Shown here: in pieces, positions 1 to 12,300 of the stretch
Layout of the letters: each line of letters starts with the position of its first letter
How positions within the stretch are numbered: position 1 is the stretch's first letter
DNA from: Burhinus oedicnemus
Lineage: Eukaryota; Chordata; Aves; Charadriiformes; Burhinidae
DNA length: 64,000 bases
NCBI GenBank assembly: GCA_008921705.1
Contig: VFFE01007258.1
Coordinates: 889,172-953,171 of the forward strand
Reading direction: 5' to 3'
Made by a program: the position numbers and the translations under genes
The notes under the pieces: generated by a model
Told to the model about the DNA's origin: nothing
Seen by the model: the letters and a program-made list of their open reading frames with translations, nothing else
Databases searched by the model: none

Positions 1-256
1 ATAGGAAAGGAAAAACTTTTTAAATATGTAGGCTGGAAAAACAGAATAATGGAAGAACAGCAGCTAACAGCAACAGAAGTTTTTGCAGAAGTAATAGTCT
101 ATGCCTTTGCCTTTGTATGTTGAGATAAATTAATTCACAATGGGACAAGCATCCCAAGAAAAGACTAACCTCTAGTTTGCAGGTATGAACAGGTAACAGT
201 TATAACTACTCTTTCTGTTTGTTAGTATAATTATATGCTAATATTGTTTGTAACAT

Positions 257-296
257 ACACAGGCACACACACATATACACACACACACACACAGAC
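257..296. repeat. CA-rich microsatellite
   Basis: Imperfect CA repeat interrupted by CATATACA, ending in an uninterrupted run of about eight CA units. Located in FAM184A intron 6. Confidence 0.85.
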
Positions 297-2147
297 AACC
301 CTCTCAGAACTCTCTCCCTTTGTATGCAACCTATGAAGTGATTCAAGAGAGGGACTCCTCCGTTCCTCTCAGCAAGGAATCCCAAATTTCTTTGGCATGA
401 CAAATCTCAGAGAAAAACTAATGTAATCTTGAGTACTTGTCTATGTGCTCCCTTTGCGTTACATACAACCAACTAGTAATTCCCTACAAGGCACTACTAC
501 CTGAAGGAGAATCCCTACATGAAAAACTGCCCCTAAAACTGTATTGATATCTTCGAAGTGCACGGCTGTCTATGCATCTGGAGTAGCACACCACCCACGT
601 GAGACATGAACAGCAGTCCTGTAGGTCTAAAGGATATCGAAACATTATGCAGGAATGCCACTCACAGGGCTTAGGTCTCTTCTACTGATGACAAAGCAAT
701 GCTGGAGGCTGTTTAAAATGATCCTTAGTAATATCATTGGAAATCCTTTGCACGGAGATGGCCAGTCCTTAGACTACTCTGTCAAGTGACACAGAGTCTT
801 TCTAAAACGTGTTGTCTGCCCTACAGTGAAAGGAAGCAAATCTATAAACAGCCAGCCTCATCCTGAGATACATTTGAGAAAGTTAGGGTCTTGACTTAAC
901 CTGAAGTCTCAGAAAAATCTCCAGATTACACTGTTCTTAAATAGCTTGGTACTAGGAGCAAGCCTAATGAGGCTTGAATCTTCCTCATCCTTTAGCTAAG
1001 ATAATTGCTATCAAAAAGTCTGTCAGAAAGAAAAGAGAATGGCATAGGTTCAAAAGCAGCTTTCTCAGCAGGGAAGCTAGAACTAAGCTAACATCTGCAG
1101 TAAGTAATAAATATATGCCTACCATTAAATGACATCTGTAACTTAACACAAAACAAACAAAAAAGGAAGCAGCAGTAGAAATGTAAGAGCTAAGCTAAAG
1201 ATGTGCCAGACATTTCACAGAGAAGTTTCTTCCAGGTCAGCGAAGACATTGAGAAACTCTTGCAATTTTCAATAGAGATGTAAGGGTAAGCTGTGGTTGC
1301 AAGCAAAGCACTTGTCTCGTGCTTAAGATAAACATTGTAGTAAAACTACACAGAGCGGATTTACAGACCACCCTGAATTTATTGCCTGTACACTTTCTCT
1401 CATTCTCTCAATATGCAAAAGAAACTGTACTACATTTATCCTGGCATAAGAATGTATATAAGTTCAATTACTAAATAACAGCTGACCCTAATTCCCTATT
1501 TAAGTTTATGTTAGTTATCTACTCCTTAGCTATGCCTCTGTTTTCGTAATTCAGTGTGCTGATGAATTTTCCAAGCCTGAACTTGATAGCAATTAGATAA
1601 CGAAAAACTCATTCTTAAAACATTTGAAGTGATTTCCTTCAAAGAAGGAGCAAGTCTATTACTCATTGACCCAAGGGAAGCTGATAAAGAGTAACTAATT
1701 AAAGCCTAGTGTTGAATGACAATAGAATGACAACAGTGCTCTTCTGAGATCTAACCAGCAACAAGGAAAGTTAACATACAACATAGAAGTTAAAGCTAAA
1801 AAGAAATAACTAAACTTTCTGTAATTTTGAAATTAAATATAAAACTGTGTATGATTCTATGATGTTGTTAACATATATAACAAATACATCACATCTTCAT
1901 GAATTTCAATGTAAGGTAAGCATACTGTAAAAAGAGCAAGAGCAGTTCCAGCTTCAATTTGCACCTTCTCCAAAGTCTGAGGTACCAGCAAAGGCACTCA
2001 CAACTATCAGAAGAAAGTACAGTCTCCTGTTTGATAGGTACTCATGACTGACTGGTCAGTGCTGCTGAGCTCTTAAGATGGTAGGATCAACTACTCTGGT
2101 AGTACATATATTCTCTGGCGTGTCTATCTATCTGGTAGGTACTACTC

Positions 2148-2330
2148 TGAAAGTATATATTAATATATTGAAACTATATTAATATATACTTGAATATACA
2201 ATATTTTAATACATTAACATGTATATTATTTTAGTAATATATTGATCTATTAATAATATAACCATATATTAACATATAAGAATATATACTTAATAACAAT
2301 AAATAATAACAACAACAATAATAAATTTAA
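2148..2330. repeat. AT-rich low-complexity tract
   Basis: Repeated TATATTAATATAT-like blocks, several with local dyad symmetry, followed by AATAATAACAACAAC-type triplet sequence. Almost free of G and C over about 180 bp. Confidence 0.75.
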
Positions 2331-3212
2331 TTTCAAAAGGGCAATCTTTCCCATTTATTAAAAACAAGCAGTTTTGTTCTAAAGCAAGTTTAACATTTGT
2401 GCAATTTGCAAGCCACCAGAATTAGACAAACACCTGCAATCTCCAGAAATTGTATGGTATAGAAAACAGTAATGAAAAGTACCGCTGCAAAAAAGTACTC
2501 AAATTCATGCTTACGTCTGTCTTAAAGCACATATTGCAATCATATGTATGGCCTGTTGAACAAGGAAGCTGCTGAATTATTTTCTTGAAACAAGGCAAAA
2601 GCTCCAGACAAGAATGGATTGATGGTTTTGATACTAGTAGAATATCTTTCTAGTTTAAAAATATTATATTATGAAAAGCGGTGATTTCAAACTCAAAAAA
2701 TTAAAACTGTATTGACATATGATATATTTAACATTGATTGCATATATCAAAACATTGCAAATAATTTGTGTCTTACTATAAATATTTCATGTCATCTTTT
2801 GATGGAAATATATGAAGATCATCTGCAAGTCAGGAAGCTGACCAGAATTTACAATATGTTATTTGTAAACAAATATGCGTTTAAATACAGTTAATTTTCC
2901 CTCTGTCTCCTGATGTATTTTGGGTAGAGGTCTGGGTACCTAATGAGAAAATAAGCAGAGTTAAAACAAGAATGGCTGTTTATGTCAACTGTTTTGTACC
3001 TCAATCTCTTTGCTTTGTTAATTTTGTAAAAGACAATAAAATCAGTGCTCAGCAGCAGTCAAGTAACTTAGCATGTTTGAAGAATACTCTAAACAGAAAT
3101 AAGGCACTAAACAGACTGAATAGTATAATCCTAGCTCTGTACTGGACTCTAAGCACAAGATCGTTGTCTAGTGCACAGGACCATTAGCTGATACAATTAA
3201 GTTAAACCTTGC

Positions 3213-3335
3213 CTCCTGATTGGCAGAAGTCAGTTTTGTTGTCAGCTCTTCCTTCAGGTTTTCCAGCTGCTGTCGGAGCTGATTCTTATCATCCTCCAAA
3301 TGCAGTTTCTCCTTCTCAAACTGCTGCTCCAACTC
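3213..3335 (-). CDS. FAM184A: FAM184A exon 6 (residues 514-554), GC-AG donor
   Basis: The acceptor TTTCTGAAG|GAGTTG starts 41 codons: [20 protein letters not shown], then [20 protein letters not shown] and E. The homologous vertebrate segment ends at the same NQE. At that point the sequence reads CAGGAG|GCAAGG, a good match to the rare GC-AG intron class. The nearest GT, five bases further in (AAG|GTTTAA), would break the phase. This is the last exon seen before the left edge. Confidence 0.88.
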
Positions 3336-6300
3336 CTTCAGAAATAAGAAGGATGGAAGAAACATTAAATACTTGCCATACAGTTATCACAAAGTACAGG
3401 TGCACCACATGAAAATTATTCCTCCTGGCATAAATATTCTGGATCTCAACCAAGAATTGTCCTTTCCTTAAAGTGTTAAAATATGAACATTTATTTCCTT
3501 TTATGATATCTTATTTTTTCAGTTCATTTTCTAATCTAACATGCTTGATTAATCACAAAATGAAGACAAACAGGACTTTCTTCTCAATAACTAGTTTCAC
3601 TTTGCACTTAATTATCAAAATCATTAAAACTGTATCTACCTTCACAGTTTTTCAGTCTGAGTTGACAGAATGACAAGGTTTCAACTTTTTATAAAATTAC
3701 ACTGATAATATGCTTATCCTTCAGCCTTTACCCATTTACCTCCTACACATAATCCCACAGAAAATAGTAAAGCTTAAAATCCAGAATGAGATTTGCGAAG
3801 TTTTTCAGGCTGTTAAAATAATTGAAAAAAGCCCCACACCATATCTATAAAATTTACGTATAACCAAACGAAATCAACATTTAGTCTTCAAGTTCAACTA
3901 TATGGAAAGAATCAAATAACACCTCTGTTTTCATTTGATCTCTGTGGAGTAATAGCCAAATTCCAAAAGCAACTCTGCTGGATGAATTACATTTCCCTTA
4001 CATGAGTCTGTGTTATATATGTATTTCTTAGAAACTTTTTTCCTTTTTTAAGAAAAAGTATAAATGTATGCTTCAGCTTTGTTAGTATTCATAATATATT
4101 TTCAGAAGAACAATTTCTGTCACAAAATACTTGACATGAAACATGTTAAAATTCAGAGCTTTATTATATATTCCAGTGGAATATACTACATAATTTATTG
4201 TACCACAAAGTCGTCTTGAAGAAAATTAAGGTTGCCAGGTAAGATAAGACTTCAAGGTTTTCTATGCAGCTACAAAGGCTCCTTTATTAACTCTCTCCTA
4301 GGGGTTCAGCTGTAATGCAAGGGCTTAGCATCGTTTCAGTGCCTCTGTGTAGCCTTGGGCTCAGGTTTCTGAGAAATCAGCAATATCTCAGAAACAGCTA
4401 CAAAAATACATAGACCAGAACCATGCACGAAACAAAAAGTACAACTGCAGGCATTGGTAAAATTGTGAGACCAGGACAACTAAGAGCTCAAGAACTCAAG
4501 CGGAAAAAGACTGTCATGAAATGGTATAAAACTCTGCGGAAAACTGGGGAGCTGGAAGACAGCAACTTAGTGTCACCTGGCCCATTCCAAGAAGCAACGG
4601 AGGACAACCCTTCCTCATCCAAAATCAGAGGCTCCTCAAGTGTTTTGCTGGCGGTGGTATGCACATTAAGCTTAGTAGCTTGTTAGTCCTAGCACTCCGT
4701 GAGGGTGTGCAATAGGCAATAAATAATTTGTGTACAAAATGCTTGCACAATCTCTTTGTTCATGGTAGGAGTTGGACAGAGTGACAAAACAGAGGGTTAC
4801 ACTTCCAATGACACGCTGCTATACGACGTAACTCCACAAGTGCATGTGTTCTTCACCAGGCCCAGATCAATCACCACATGGGACAAATGATGCTTGCTAA
4901 ATGAGACTTGCTCAATTTTTCTTGTTCACACTGTGAAATCTGCTGTCTGCAAAAATTCACTAGTGCTATTCAGACCCTATTCTGATAGCTGAATAATTAG
5001 TTCTTTTATGATACTTGTCAGTACAGCTGTGCAGTACTGCAAAATTATTAGCAGCTCTATTTTCATAATCCTCCTATGAACCGATGCTGTTTTTACAGCT
5101 CATTTTATAGATGGAAAAATTGAAGCAAAGAGATATATTTAAGCCATTCTTGAGTCCTATTCTCATTCTTTAGAATTCTCTTCTGTTCCATTTTTTTCAA
5201 AGCTTTCCAAACTCCAGATGCCTGTCCCAGTCTTACAGTCCCAATAAATCCTCACGTCCTCTTTCCCAAGGCTCCTTGTACCATGCTTCTTCCTCATACC
5301 AAATTCAACTCTTCTCTGCATTTGAGACTGACTGTTCCTTCCTTGAGTTACTCAAAAAACACAACACATGCTTAGTGAGACAGGTTTGACAGAGGAGACA
5401 GTATACTGATTAAGATTTACTGAGAACTTGACCCTGACATCTTTTCATAGTTAATTTTTCCTAGCTAAAATCAAGTTTCACATTTCTCACATTTATAGAG
5501 GTGTTCTCTATTTTAACTAATTTAATGATTTAGGAAGAAATATTTTATGATATCATTTGTTTTATTTTCTACAGGAAAAGAAAGAGAGAAAGGGAAAAGA
5601 GAGAGAGAGAGAGAGAGAGAAAGGGAAAAGAGAGAGAGAGAGAGAGAGAAAGGGAAAAAAGAGAGAGAGAGAGAGAGAGAAAGGGAAAAAAGAGAGAGAG
5701 AGAGAGAGAGAAAGGGAAAAAAGAAGGAACCCCACATCTTACTGAAGTAAAAGGAAAATATTCTCAGAAACCCTTAAGAGACACTGTATTAATAACAGGC
5801 ATGTTTAAAGTTACAAAGAAAGTGAACCTGAAAGATCAGATGCATGTATGTCTCAGAGAACTATGTCCATTACTGTAAGACATGAAAAAATCTTTCGGAC
5901 TTATTCAAAATAAAGCTAACAAGCAACACACCAATAAAATAATTTACCAACCTACCCCCCACACCCAAAAAAACCCCAACCAAACAGTCTAAGATGCACA
6001 TCACTAACTACAGCTGTGTTTCTTGGTATATTTCCTGTGAACACACCAGAGGAGCCTAACAAAGCCTTAAATTAATCAATTAATATTTATCCCGTATTTA
6101 CTGTATATGGCAAAATTTGTGTATAATGTACATACAATCAGATTAGGATATAATAATTTGAAATTGGTTCTCTCATTTATGCCAACAAAGAAAAGGCAAA
6201 TTTTATGAAAGAAAAAAGCCTTTCAGTTTCAGGATTCCAGTCAAAGGTAAATGAATAGTAGATATACAGTTAGCATAATTTTATGATGTAAGTTAGGAAC

Positions 6301-9300
6301 AGCTGTCATCATCTTCGGAGTATACCAGTAGTCAAATACTAATATAATATCTTTTTGTACTTCTGGACTGTTTATGAAAATTTTAAATAAATATTAAAGT
6401 GATACAATCTTTCATCTCCTTCAGAAGAACTAATCTTGAGTGATACACAAATCTTTCTGAATATAGGTCACAAAACCCAGGAAAAACCACACCTACTATA
6501 CCCGAAAAGAAAGTTGTTTTGAGTTGAGAATTTCTTTTCTGTATGCAGACAAATGACAGTACAAATGTTTGGGGTTTTTTTGGCCAGCTCTATGTTATTT
6601 TAATAAAGGCTGAGCAGTTTCTTCAGAGAGGCACAGCAGATCTGCAGATAACTCCAAATAAAACTTGCCATACAACAAAACCATGCAGTACAAGGTTCAA
6701 ACTCTAATATTTGCTTTTTGTAATATGTTTGATTATTAAGAAAACACAAACTTACCATCTGCAGTTTTTTCTTATCCTTGTTAGCATTACTGTGTGCAGT
6801 CTCAATTGCAGTATGGTGTTTCCACGCCAATTCTTCTAAGGTCTTAGAATGAGCCTCCTTTAACTGTGCAGCCTCTCCTTCCAATCTTGCTTGTAATTTT
6901 ACCAGCTCCTTCTCATAATATTCACGTTGTGTCTCCCTTGCTTCATTTACTTTCTATGAGACAGAAAAATGCAATCATTTCTATTAAACAGTAAGAAAAA
7001 ATCTGAAGAATAAGAGGAAAAACTACAAAAATATTACTGATGAAATAAGTCTACAGAAATTAACTTTCATATAAAATAAATTTAGCAAACGCTAAGTGCT
7101 AAGTCATTCAATAATCAAAAAGGTAGTTTCAAGATATCCATCCAGAGCAATATATCAATATTAAAACCTATTTTTTTTTCCTATTTAATCTGGGGAAACA
7201 GCAATTGAGTATCATGCCTATAGAAAATTTCAGTTCAGTATTTTCAGACATGTTCAGCACATTTTCAGAGAATGGCTGTTTTAATTCTTCTTTAACCATT
7301 CCACATTTCTCCTTACTGAGACACTTTAGATACTAGGCATCTATACACGAGGTCATAAATTAAATGAAATTGTTAAAAGATGACCAAAGCAGCCTGAACA
7401 TTTATTCTGACTTCCCTCTGCTCTCACTTTACAGTCTACATTAGTCATTTTATGTTGCTACACGAGATACACTTGGAACATATTACTACTGGTCCTATTT
7501 CAGTCATAGCAAACAAAAATTAAAACATAATCATTTTTTCTTAGAATTCTAGGTCTTCTGGTTTTATTCAACTAAAGCCAATAAGCTGTTTAACCTTCTC
7601 CAAGGCCAGAATTTGCTGCCTTTGTCGCTCATCCAGACTCTGTGTTTTGCTTTGTAGTAAATTTCTTTCCTCTTCCAGTTGGGATAGTTTTTCTTTTAAT
7701 CTAGACTTTTCTGATTCCAGATCTCTGATTGTAACCTCTTGAGTCATTTGAGTAGCCTGAAGCATTCCAATGTGACCTAAAAACAAAACAGCTCTTTAGA
7801 ACCTCACAGCATTGGTTTAATGTAATTTAAGTACACATTCATACTTCAGTGACTTCCAGAAGTACAACCGTAGTGGAAGCTTTCATATGGATCTCCATTA
7901 TCTTCCCTGCTATGCTTACCTGCCCCTCCACTTCTCCCTTTTTTAGTTTTATTGTAAAATGTCCAACAACAGTAGAGTGCTTGGTGCTGGGGCTCCTTTA
8001 GTTTCAATTTTCCTGGCTCAAAGTTGCACATTGGCTCCAAGAGAAAGCAGAGGTAGGCAACAGTATGAACACGGACAGTTTGCCTTGAAGAACTTTTCCC
8101 ACCTAAAACTGCACATTTTTACCCCACCATAAACTACACAACAGAAAGCAGAACACTGAAGTCTAATGGTAAAGATGTTATTGTTTTATTAAACTCATAA
8201 TTTAACCAGCATACTAGGTACAGCAGCTAAAGCTATGTAAAACTTATGGAATTACATTTTGTTTATTTTGCTATAGGTATATGTCTAAAAGATGTAGCAG
8301 AACTCATACTGCCCATTGTAAAATATAATCTAAATTCTTCCAGGTTAGAGGCTTGCTTTTAATGTCTTTAAATATATTTTTAAAAAAAATAAATTTACAA
8401 AGCTAGACAGTATAATCATCTGTCCTTCACATCACCAGAGGAAAAAGGTTTATGACTTCAGAAATTTTTGCCCTTGTTCTTCTTAATTTATATCTGTATT
8501 ATTGAAAATACTACTACTAGGTAAGTGACTAAACCAGTGAAATGCCTGTTATTCTGGGAAAGGCTTAGGAGGAGATAGAAGACTATTTTGGTAAAGAGGA
8601 TACTCCTAAGTTTGTTCAATTGAAAGACAACAGGGGATATTCTCCCATTATTTTAACATCTTTGTAGAAGCATTGTGAAGTCATACCTAAGCTAACATTG
8701 CATGTTGGAATGGATTCTTTTGATAGAAACACCTTATTATCCCTTTCATAAATTCCATGACTGAGACATATTTGAAATATGCCTTTTAAAAGTTAGCCTA
8801 TGATAAAATGAAGTGGTAAATAAACAGGCTTTCAGGTATTATACAGAGATCCTTAACAGTTTCACATAAAGCAAACACCCAGATAAGAAAATATATTATT
8901 TACTCACAATAAATTTTTTATTATCTTTGTAGTCACAACTTCTAGGCGAGACCTGCCCTCCCCTCCATTTTATTATAACCTTCAAAAATGACAGATTAGT
9001 TGAGTTTTAATAACAGAGTATTGCTTTTAAATTTAAGTTACTGAGAAAGTGGACTGTGTATCGCTGTTTCTCACAAGACAAAACCACAAAGCCTCCTGAT
9101 TAATTTCCATCTGTGGTTAAAACAAGGCATGTGCCAAAAAGGAAACTGTTTTAGCCTTTGTTGTCTGTGGACACTGATGTGAAGGGAAGGACAGCTCCAC
9201 ATATAATGAAATTTGGCCATGAAAAATGCTTCAAGATTAGTGTTTTTATCAATAATGCACACTTCTAATTGTACTAAGCTCTGAAGATTTCTAAGAATAA

Positions 9301-12300
9301 TTTTGGCATTTTTGTTTGATAAAACTAAAAACTGAAGAGAAAAAAATAGGATAACAAGTATGCTTAACTTCTGTAACGTTTCAAAAACTACTTTGTTTCA
9401 AAAGTTCGGCCATTTAAGAAACACATTTGCAAACCCAGATTTTAGAATGTAACAAGGAGAATAATTGTACAAGAATTTCAAGTTTGTCAGGAAGTATTAT
9501 GCACATGCATATTTTACTGTAAGTACACACACATACAGAACTAGAGCTTTTGTCCTTGCAATATGGACACACAATAGAGGTTTCCCATTTCTCATGCTCT
9601 ACACAGAAGGTATGAAACGCAGTAATTTCCTTTCAAGTTTAGAATCTCAGGATAAATGGAAGAAGAATATATTAATTTCCCATAAAAGACTTAATTCTGC
9701 ATTCTCAAATAGCAATACAATGAATAAATATTTTGAATAGTAATTAAGTATGAGAATTTAGTTTCTTTGGTGCAGGATTTTTGACTTCCAAATGTGAGCT
9801 AAAAATCAAAGGAGGTGACAGTGGGTCAGTGTCAGAAACCATTTCCAAATGGGCTGGTAATCAATTATATCACACGGTAACAGCTTGGTGGCACCGCTGT
9901 AAACAGGGCTGCTGGTTCTTGTTGCACAGCAAGGTGTTGTAAGGCAAGGATGTACTATTGAGAGTGCCAGTGAGCTCAGCAACAGTGTGGACACACTGCA
10001 ATTTCTGGTAAAGCTAAAAACCTCAGTGCCAGAGGAGACCAGTGCTGGACTCACAGTCTAGATGATTCATTGCTATCAGTAATAAGGAAAAATAGCCTGG
10101 ATGTTGTTTCCACTAAATCTGGGGCTGGCTGCCTAAGGAAAGAAACAGAACGGCCAAAGAGTGTATGAGAACAGGTTTGTTTCCTCCAACAGTCTCAGGT
10201 CATGATTTTTTCTTTAAGTGCCTCAAACATCATTTTTTGGAGGGTCAGATTCCCATTTGAGATCCATGATTTGAGATCCTCTTAGCAGGGAGCCCGTTCC
10301 TTTTAGCTATTTACATCCACTAGGATCTTGCAGTCTTGGGTCCCAGTTGGCCTCTATATTGTCCAAACATATAGCCCAGACTATTCCTAGCCCTTACCTT
10401 AGCTAGCTCATCTATGCCACTTGTCCTAGGCATGAAGCTCTCCTAGGCAGCAGACACACTCTGCCTGTCTGTAGGAACTGCTTCATTATTTGAAGGACAG
10501 AAATAAAGCCTTGATACAAGACACAGTCACATACACAGTTTGAGGGCTAGGCCACATGTAGTCAGCTAATAGTAAGCTATTACAGTAATAGTAAATACAG
10601 TATCATATATAGTATATAATATAAATAGTAAACTATTACAGTATTAGCATGCTAACGCGTGAAGTATTTTCTGTCCCTAAGGCCGACTGGCACAGCCTGG
10701 CAACATCCCAGCCTTCAAAACAAGGTGAACATATCCAAACTGACTTTTGGGAAGGGCCCCTGGGCTTGTGCTAACTTGTGTAGAAAATAATCAGGTATTT
10801 CTACAACTGGCCTAGTTGAAAGAGGCCAAAAATAAGTCAGGGGCTTATTTTTAGCCCACAATCCTACCTATAGTATAGTTAACCGAGTTCAAGTTCTTGG
10901 GCCCAGGCCCATATCCTACCACTAAGCAGTTTACTAGAGAGACAACGCCAATAAGTTAAAACCCACATGCACACAGGCAAATCTTAAACCATTTTCTATG
11001 TCTTTCCATATGCTAATGAGCTCAGAGAAGTCAAGAAAACACCTATAAAGAAAACCCTAACAGATCTATTAACTGATAAGCTGCAAGTCTTCTGACAGTA
11101 CATGTAAAGCAAACTACTGCAGTCTCAGCAAAAAGACAAGGCAACTGAAAAAGGATGGAGGAACAGGAAGCATGTTTCAGTGATTACGTGGAGAACACAT
11201 ACACAGCAACAGCATTCTGTACAAGTGCAGTTAAGGCAAGAAATTCCAAGGCCTGGAAGATGTGTACGTGCCATACAAAGTAGAACATTTGGACAAATAA
11301 GGACATAGAAAAAGAATCTTAAGTACAATGCATGCGATATCAAAACAGTTAAAAAACAAAGCTTGTCAGAAATATCTATAGACAGCATTGAACAGTCTTC
11401 AGGCACTCTAAACCTGCACAAGGTCAATAGAAAAAGGAAAGGCAACAATAAACAGATGAAGATCATTTCCAGATTAAGTTACTAACATACATACTGGCTT
11501 TGAGAACAAGATCGGTGGCCTGCTGCTGTAAACGCTCTCTAGCAGCTGCTAGCTCACTTTCCACTTCCTTGTGTTTGCTTAACAATGACATCTCCTCCTC
11601 CTTCACATCATCTAGCTGTTTTTGAAGAACCTAGAGGAAGAACAGTATAACGTCTGTTATCATTATATACAATCATGTTTAAATTTAAACGAGCACTAGG
11701 TTAAAATGAACTGAAAAGACCCTTCAGCAAACAAGTTTTATTCATCCAAAAGCTGAAATCTTGTAATATTACAGTCATGCTCATTTTGTATTATGTGTTT
11801 TTCCAAAAACACTGTTGAAACACTACAAGATACTGGATATATGGCATGACAAGGATACATAAGAGAAATGTGACAATATTCAAAAAGGTATATGAAAAAT
11901 AAAAATAGTAAAATTGTCCACAGCATTTGGGGGCCAATTTGAGAAACCTGGTTTCTGGTATCTGAGAGTTCTTCACATTGAAGAATACATTACGTGTTCA
12001 CAGCAGTTTACAGTGTCCTTCATCGCAACTCTGTGTTTAGTGCTGACACAAATTAAGCTTCGCATGGATATACATCAAATGAGAGCTAGGCAATTAGTTA
12101 AATTTTTAGTATGTTTTAAGTCTGATGTACTGATTCACAATAGCATATGCTGGGTAGTGTGATGATGCTGTGTTCTCAGCTATGCAGGAAGGAAAAGGAA
12201 ATCTTGTTCTGCTTTACAAGGAAAGCTAGGTTTCCCATCGTTCAAGTTACTGGAATAGTAAAGGGATCATTTTAGAAACTAAAGCAGGAAAGAGAATTGG

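Larger units (their letters stand above)
1..3212 (-). other. FAM184A intron 6 (partial), no gene seen
   Basis: AT-rich intronic sequence between exon 6 and the left edge. It holds a short CA tract (about 257-296), an AT-rich low-complexity stretch (about 2148-2330) and nothing that resembles the next FAM184A exon in either strand. Short open frames here have no recognisable features. Confidence 0.7.

Noticed and set aside
1921..2000. Possible FAM184A exon 7 on the minus strand
   Set aside because: A short Glu/Leu-containing translation was noticed, but it does not match the segment expected after NQE and lacks a proper acceptor and donor in phase.
4423..4686. 87-codon plus-strand frame in intron 5
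   Set aside because: Basic N-terminal half and short hydrophobic tail but no recognised family, no splice context and no promoter signal; treated as chance.
5522..5750. Open frames of repeating Arg-Glu or Ser-Leu residues
   Set aside because: Produced by the GA-repeat minisatellite; no stop can occur in such a repeat, so the frame carries no coding evidence.
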